Position numbers and translations under genes: made by a program
Shown here: piece after piece, positions 60,290 to 64,000 of the stretch
Layout of the letters: each line of letters begins with the position of its first letter
Numbering within the stretch: position 1 is the first letter of the stretch
The notes under the pieces: model-generated
What the model was told of the DNA's origin: nothing
The model's input: only the letters and a program-made list of their open reading frames with translations
Database searches by the model: none
Assembly: GCA_963851045.1 (NCBI GenBank)
Contig: CAWKNC010000002.1
Span: 806,001-870,000, forward strand
Reading direction: 5' to 3'
Origin: WHSW01 sp963851045
GTDB taxonomy: Bacteria > Actinomycetota > Thermoleophilia > Solirubrobacterales > 70-9
DNA length: 64,000 bases

Positions 60290-60949
60290 ATGAAGCGGCT
60301 CGCGGCTGTCGCATTGCTCACGCTGTGCTCGGTGGCGCCTGCCGGCGCTCACCCCGGTCACGGCGCGATCGCGGTGACCGTCGACGGCGATGCGACCCGG
60401 TACTCGCCAGCCGAGGTGAAGATCGGGGTTAACGATTCGGTCGTGTGGTTTTGGAGCGGCGTCGTCAGCCGCGACCACTCGGTGACGGCGGATGCAGGTC
60501 AGGCCGAGGCCTTCGATTCGGACCCCGCCGGCCCGCCGACGGCCGCCACGCACCCTGATGGCGATTCGTTCAGCCACACCTTCCGACACAAGGGGCGCTT
60601 CACCTACCACTGTCAGGTGCACCCGGAGATGACGGGCGTGGTCAACGTCGTTGGCCTGCCGGGATCGGAAGACCTGCGCGTGAACGGCTTCCGGGTTGCC
60701 GGTCGCGACGACTCGATCCACGTCCGATTCACGCTCTCGCGCAGGGCCGACGTCGTCTTTCGGCTCACGCAATGGCGCAAGCCGAACTGGGAAGCGGTGA
60801 AGACGCTAAGCCGAAAGGCGCGCAAGGGGCGCAACGTCTTCGACTTCCCGGCGCGAAACCTGGATGCGGGTCGTTACCGGCTCGCCCTGACCGCCTACGA
60901 CGCCCGTAACGGGCGCGCCGCGATTCAGGGTCCGTTCTCGCTCCCCTAG
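60290..60949 (+). CDS. Secreted cupredoxin (plastocyanin-like) protein
   Basis: 219 residues. Signal peptide (LAAVALLTLCSVAPAGA), then a cupredoxin domain (about 25-125): YSPAEVKIGVNDSVVWFW, ligand histidine in SRDHSV, and FTYHCQVHPEMTG giving Cys, His and Met for a type-1 copper site. A second beta domain follows (IHVRFTLSRRADVVFRLTQW). It is likely an extracytoplasmic electron carrier. Its stop shares CTAG with the convergent VOC gene. Confidence 0.89.
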   Translation: MKRLAAVALLTLCSVAPAGAHPGHGAIAVTVDGDATRYSPAEVKIGVNDSVVWFWSGVVSRDHSVTADAGQAEAFDSDPAGPPTAATHPDGDSFSHTFRHKGRFTYHCQVHPEMTGVVNVVGLPGSEDLRVNGFRVAGRDDSIHVRFTLSRRADVVFRLTQWRKPNWEAVKTLSRKARKGRNVFDFPARNLDAGRYRLALTAYDARNGRAAIQGPFSLP

Positions 60950-61515
60950 GGCTCGTCTGAGAGCGATGCCCGCGAGCGCTCGCTGAGCAGCTCGATCGCG
61001 TCGGCCAGATGGACCTGGTCGATGTTGCGGTCACCGCGATCGACGCGGATCCGGTGGGCCTCGAAGAGGACATCGGCATGTGTGTGGCCGGCGGGCGGCT
61101 CGAACCGATACGCCGCGAGCTCGATCAGCAAGCCGAGCGGATCCTTGAAGTAGATCGAGTCCATGAAGCCACGGTCCTTGGGGCCGCTGTGCTCGATACC
61201 GCGCTCTTCTAGGCGTTCGACCGCCTGGTCGAAGGTGGCCTTTGAGACCGCGAAAGCAAGGTGATGTACGCATCCAGGCTCGGTTGGGGTGCGCTCCGAA
61301 TCTCCGGTGCGCTCCTCGTTGGTGAAGATCGTGATCAGGCGGCCGTCGCCGGGATCGAAGTAGAGGTGGCTCTCCGCAGCGTTGTCGAGGTTCGGCTGCT
61401 CGAAGATGAATGGCATCCCGAGAACGCCCTCCCAGAAGTCGATCGACGTCTGGCGATCGGCGCCGGTGATCGTGATGTGGTGGACGCCCTGACTTTGAAG
61501 CTTGCGGATCGACAT
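60946..61515 (-). CDS. VOC-family ring-cleaving dioxygenase/glyoxalase-like protein
   Basis: 189 residues. VHHITITGADRQTSIDFWEG, HLYFDPGDGRLITIFTN, CVHHLAFAVSKATFDQAVER and MDSIYFKDPLGLLIELAAYR show two VOC modules with the H-H-E metal triad. Similar to the N-terminal half of LinE/MhqO-type dioxygenases. Substrate unknown. It follows the GST-like gene on the same strand by 9 bases. Confidence 0.89.
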   Translation of the reverse strand: MSIRKLQSQGVHHITITGADRQTSIDFWEGVLGMPFIFEQPNLDNAAESHLYFDPGDGRLITIFTNEERTGDSERTPTEPGCVHHLAFAVSKATFDQAVERLEERGIEHSGPKDRGFMDSIYFKDPLGLLIELAAYRFEPPAGHTHADVLFEAHRIRVDRGDRNIDQVHLADAIELLSERSRASLSDEP

Positions 61516-61524
61516 GGTTGAAAC

Positions 61525-62271
61525 CTATTCCGGCAGCAGCCGATCCACCAGCTCGAGCGCCGCTCGCCCCTCGAACATGGGCCTCGTGTCGGGGCGGTAG
61601 AGGATCAGCGCGAGGCTCGGCGCGATCATGAAGTCGGCGACGTTCAGCTCCGGACCGTTGAGGACGCCGTCGTCGATCCACGCGTCGATGCGGTCAAGCA
61701 GGCCGGGAAGCTCGGCGAGGAGCTCATCGCGCTCGCTCGAGTTGGCCGCAAAGACGAAGCGCCCCAGCGCCGGGACGATGAGCCTGCGCGCCCACGCCCG
61801 CTTGTAGAGAAGGGGACCCATGCGCCCGTCGGCGCTCAGACGAGCGAACTTCGCGGGCTCCTTGGCGGCTGCCGATGCGGGGATCCTGCGGGCCATCATC
61901 TGCAGCACCTCGTTGCCCCAGCGCTCGGCCTCCTCGACGGCGACGCGACGCTCGGGATCGGCCGGGAAGAGGGGCGGCTCAGGCTGCGTCTCGTCCAGAA
62001 AGCGCGCGATGCGGTGGTTGGTCGAGATGCGCCGCTCACCCGCGGCGAGCCCGGGCACGGTGCCGAGCCGGTCACCGAAGCGCAGTCCCAGCGGACGGCG
62101 ACCTCCGGCGGCGCGCGTCTGGCCGCCGGCGTCGAAGCCATGAAGACGCGAGGCGATGGGGTGGAGGAGGGTGACGATGTCGACCCGCTCGTAATCCACG
62201 CCCTTGTGCTCGAGCATCAGCATTGCCGCGCGGCACGCGTGTGAGCCGGGGATGACGTAAAGCTTGTACAT
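61525..62271 (-). CDS. Glutathione S-transferase-like protein
   Basis: 248 residues. N-terminal thioredoxin-like segment LYVIPGSHACRAAMLMLEHKG, then GDRLGTVPGL and a helical C-terminal domain with EEAERWGNEVLQMMARRI. Its start codon lies at the edge of the TGACCGATCGGTCA palindrome, so it is very likely repressed by the divergent TetR. It and the VOC gene form a detoxification pair (inference). Confidence 0.87.
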   Translation of the reverse strand: MYKLYVIPGSHACRAAMLMLEHKGVDYERVDIVTLLHPIASRLHGFDAGGQTRAAGGRRPLGLRFGDRLGTVPGLAAGERRISTNHRIARFLDETQPEPPLFPADPERRVAVEEAERWGNEVLQMMARRIPASAAAKEPAKFARLSADGRMGPLLYKRAWARRLIVPALGRFVFAANSSERDELLAELPGLLDRIDAWIDDGVLNGPELNVADFMIAPSLALILYRPDTRPMFEGRAALELVDRLLPE

Positions 62272-62290
62272 ACTGACCGATCGGTCAGTA
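62271..62290. promoter_or_regulatory. TetR-type operator palindrome
   Basis: TACTGACCGATCGGTCAGTA is a perfect 20-base palindrome containing the classic TGACCGATCGGTCA core. It overlaps the GST-like start codon and lies 11 bases before the tetR ATG, so one dimer or two could control both directions. Confidence 0.85.
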
Positions 62291-62301
62291 CCATACCGAA
62301 G

Positions 62302-62946
62302 ATGTCGCCGCGCGCATCCGCCCGTCTCGACCGCCGGTCACGTGCCGCTCGTGCCGAGGACCGCGAAGGGCGCCAAGAGTTTCTGCACGCGGCCCTGCGG
62401 GTGTTCGCGCGGCGTGGATATCGCGCCGCGTCCGTGGGGGAGATCGCCGAGGAGGCCGGGTACTCGAAGGGGGCGCTTTACTGGCACTTCACAAGCAAGG
62501 AGGAGTTGCTCTCCGCGCTTTTGGACGAGCGCATCGACAGGCCGATGCGCGAGCGCTTCGAGGCGCTGGCGACTGCGCCACCCGATCACGACATGTCGGA
62601 GCTCGCGAGCCAGACCTTCGCCGAGCAGTTCGAGCGCGAACGCGACGCGCAGTTGCTCGAGCGCGAGTACTGGAGTCTCGCGATCCGCGATCCGGACCTG
62701 CGAGCGCGCTACGTCGAACGCCAGGCGCAGCTGCGCGCCGACTTTGCCGTTGCGCTTCAGGCTCGCGCGGCGCACCTCGGCACCCCGGACCTCGGCATGT
62801 CCGCCGAGGACCTCGCGCGGGTGGTGATGAGCATCATCGGTGGCCTGGCCGTCGATGAGCTGATCGAGCCGGGCTCGGTGCGGCCCGCGTTGCTCGGCGA
62901 GGCGCTCGCGACCATCTACGCCGGCCTGGTGGCGCGAGCCGAGTAG
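62302..62946 (+). CDS. TetR-family transcriptional regulator
   Basis: 214 residues. The helix-turn-helix is ALRVFARRGYRAASVGEIAE / EAGYSKGALYWHFTSKEELL, followed by an AcrR-like ligand domain. Divergent from the GST-like gene across a perfect palindromic operator, so autoregulation is expected. The inducer is unknown. Confidence 0.92.
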   Translation: MSPRASARLDRRSRAARAEDREGRQEFLHAALRVFARRGYRAASVGEIAEEAGYSKGALYWHFTSKEELLSALLDERIDRPMRERFEALATAPPDHDMSELASQTFAEQFERERDAQLLEREYWSLAIRDPDLRARYVERQAQLRADFAVALQARAAHLGTPDLGMSAEDLARVVMSIIGGLAVDELIEPGSVRPALLGEALATIYAGLVARAE

Positions 62947-63014
62947 GCGCACATCGTCGGCATTCCCGGCGTAAGTACCTCAAAGCAGGCCGTTTATTAC
63001 CGCAAAGGGGGGAT

Positions 63015-63041
63015 CAAGTCGTCCGGTCGGGCTGCCGATAC
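63015..63041 (+). promoter_or_regulatory. Candidate sigma-28 (FliA/WhiG) promoter
   Basis: CAAG, exactly 15 bases, then GCCGATAC. The known FliA/WhiG consensus is TAAA-N15-GCCGATAA, and this window encodes such a sigma factor. It lies about 80 bases before the proposed 44-residue gene. The rest of 62947-63120 contains a G6 run and no gene I can support. Confidence 0.6.
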
Positions 63042-63120
63042 ACGTAGTGAGCACGCTCGGGGGGTCGAGCGGGGCACACCTCAGAGTTCGCACTCCGGCT
63101 ACCGACCCTCGATCGCCTTG

Positions 63121-63255
63121 ATGCTCAGCCCGCTCAGCACGACCGGTCACATCATCGGCAAGCCGAACCGGCGCCCGAAGCTGGAGCTCTCGCTGATCCT
63201 CCTGAACTTCGGCGCCTATGCCTTCGCGGTCTCGGCGTTCGTTTCGAGCCTCTAA
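63121..63255 (+). CDS. Proposed 44-residue small membrane protein
   Basis: ATG 63121 opens 44 residues: a polar, basic start (MLSPLSTTGHIIGKPNRRPK) and one hydrophobic helix (LELSLILLNFGAYAFAVSAF) ending VSSL. Its TAA overlaps the stop of the convergent metal-binding protein gene (CTAA), a packing seen at real genes here. A sigma-28-like promoter stands upstream. No Shine-Dalgarno is visible. Function unknown. Confidence 0.5.
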   Translation: MLSPLSTTGHIIGKPNRRPKLELSLILLNFGAYAFAVSAFVSSL

Positions 63256-64000
63256 CCCGCGAGCTCGATCGCGCACTGCTCGTCGCCGCCGGTGAGCCCG
63301 TCGACGAGCGTCTCGGCGTTTGCGGCCAGCGCGCGGACGTAGGTCGAGCCGTTTGAATCCTCGGGTCCGAGGGCGTCCGCCCACAGCTGACCGCCGACGA
63401 CCGCATCGGTTTGCCCGGCGATGGCCTCCTCCAGCTTCTCGCTCACGCCGGCCTCGGGGAAGATCGCGTTGACGCCCTCGCTGCGGATCAGGTCGATCAG
63501 GTCGGCTGTCTCGCCGGCCGAGGCCTGCGCCTGCGTGGTCGATGCCGGGATCGCTGCGCCGACCACCGTGAGCCCGTAGCGATCTGCGAAGTATCCGAGC
63601 GAGTCGTGGCTTGTCACGAGCTTTCGCTCGGCAGGTGGGACCCGGTCGATGCATGCGGCGATCTGGCTGTCGAGCTCGCGGAGAGTCGCGATGTAGCGAC
63701 GCGCGTTCGCGCTGTACGTCGCGGCACCGTCGGGATCGACCTCGCTGAGCTCGTCGCGGATCGCTTCGGCTGCCTCGATCGCGTTGTGCGGGTCCTGCCA
63801 CCAATGCGGATCGGCCTCGGCATCCGCGGCCTGGATCGTGGTCACCGCGTCGATCAGCGCCAGGCTCGGCGCCTCGCTTCCCGCGCTCTCGACGATCTGG
63901 TCGAGCCAGAGATCGAGATCGCCGCCTGAAGAAAAGATCGCGTCCGCCTCGGCGACCGCAGCCGCGTCGCTGGGGCGAGGCTCATAATCGTGCGGGTCGG
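63252..64000 (-). CDS. Metal ABC transporter substrate-binding protein (ZnuA-like), partial
   Basis: About 248 C-terminal residues; the N-terminus and signal lie beyond the window. SBP_bac_9 features: DPHDYEPRPSDAAAVAEADA, ADPHWWQDPHNAIEAAEAIR, LVTSHDSLGYFADRYGL and the late acidic loop FPEAGVSEKLEEAIAG, giving His, His, His and an acidic ligand for Zn or Mn. The rest of the importer is expected upstream on this strand. Confidence 0.92.
   Translation of the reverse strand, partial: DPHDYEPRPSDAAAVAEADAIFSSGGDLDLWLDQIVESAGSEAPSLALIDAVTTIQAADAEADPHWWQDPHNAIEAAEAIRDELSEVDPDGAATYSANARRYIATLRELDSQIAACIDRVPPAERKLVTSHDSLGYFADRYGLTVVGAAIPASTTQAQASAGETADLIDLIRSEGVNAIFPEAGVSEKLEEAIAGQTDAVVGGQLWADALGPEDSNGSTYVRALAANAETLVDGLTGGDEQCAIELAG

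Overview
The window is high-GC, densely packed bacterial DNA. Its gene order (ftsY-ffh-rpsP-khpA-trmD-rplS-lepB-rnhB, then yraN, comM, dprA, a xerC-type recombinase and a WhiG/FliA sigma factor), its secreted proteins with lysine-rich tails, and its heliorhodopsin point to an actinomycetote, most likely class Thermoleophilia (Solirubrobacterales-like). The taxonomic call is inference. I see no IS element, prophage, CRISPR array or rRNA operon.

Region 1 (1-22 kb) is mainly core genes: signal recognition particle and receptor, ribosomal proteins S16 and L19, TrmD, signal peptidase I, RNase HII, DNA uptake/recombination genes (comM, dprA), thiamine and branched-chain amino acid synthesis (thiD, ilvD), cell-wall L,D-transpeptidase, a tyrosine recombinase, a WhiG/FliA sigma factor, a LuxR regulator and an unusual EF-G-like GTPase. 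Genes often overlap (ATGA, TGATG) or start within 6-9 bases of a TANNNT box, which suggests leaderless transcripts. rimM is missing from its usual place before trmD.

Region 2 (22-48 kb) is rich in exported and envelope proteins: a subtilase, M28 and M23 peptidases, TolB-like and lactonase-like propellers, a parallel beta-helix protein, an RTX-type calcium-binding protein and an ABC exporter. Several carry lysine-rich C-termini or share a small cysteine-containing C-terminal module. A c-di-AMP (ydaO-type) riboswitch precedes the M23 peptidase. Next to it is a MauE-thioredoxin-cysteine-rich fusion protein. The region also holds a carotenoid cleavage oxygenase, tRNA-Gly(GCC), tRNA-Cys(GCA), an ECF sigma factor and two DUF899 genes.

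Region 3 (48-64 kb) holds a CNNM/CBS transporter-like protein, an NlpC/P60-type protein, an acyl-CoA dehydrogenase and a heliorhodopsin locus (DUF4333 lipoprotein, heliorhodopsin, thioredoxin-reductase-like flavoprotein). It is followed by redox or detoxification genes (MsrA, cupredoxin, glyoxalase-like, GST-like), an alkylsulfatase, two TetR regulators with visible palindromic operators, and a metal-binding ABC solute receptor cut by the window edge.

Four genes (carotenoid oxygenase, haloalkane-dehalogenase-like hydrolase, RTX-type protein, thioredoxin-reductase-like protein) are each broken by what looks like one extra base. These are either true lesions or assembly errors. Two small genes too short for ordinary gene calling (40 and 44 residues) are proposed.
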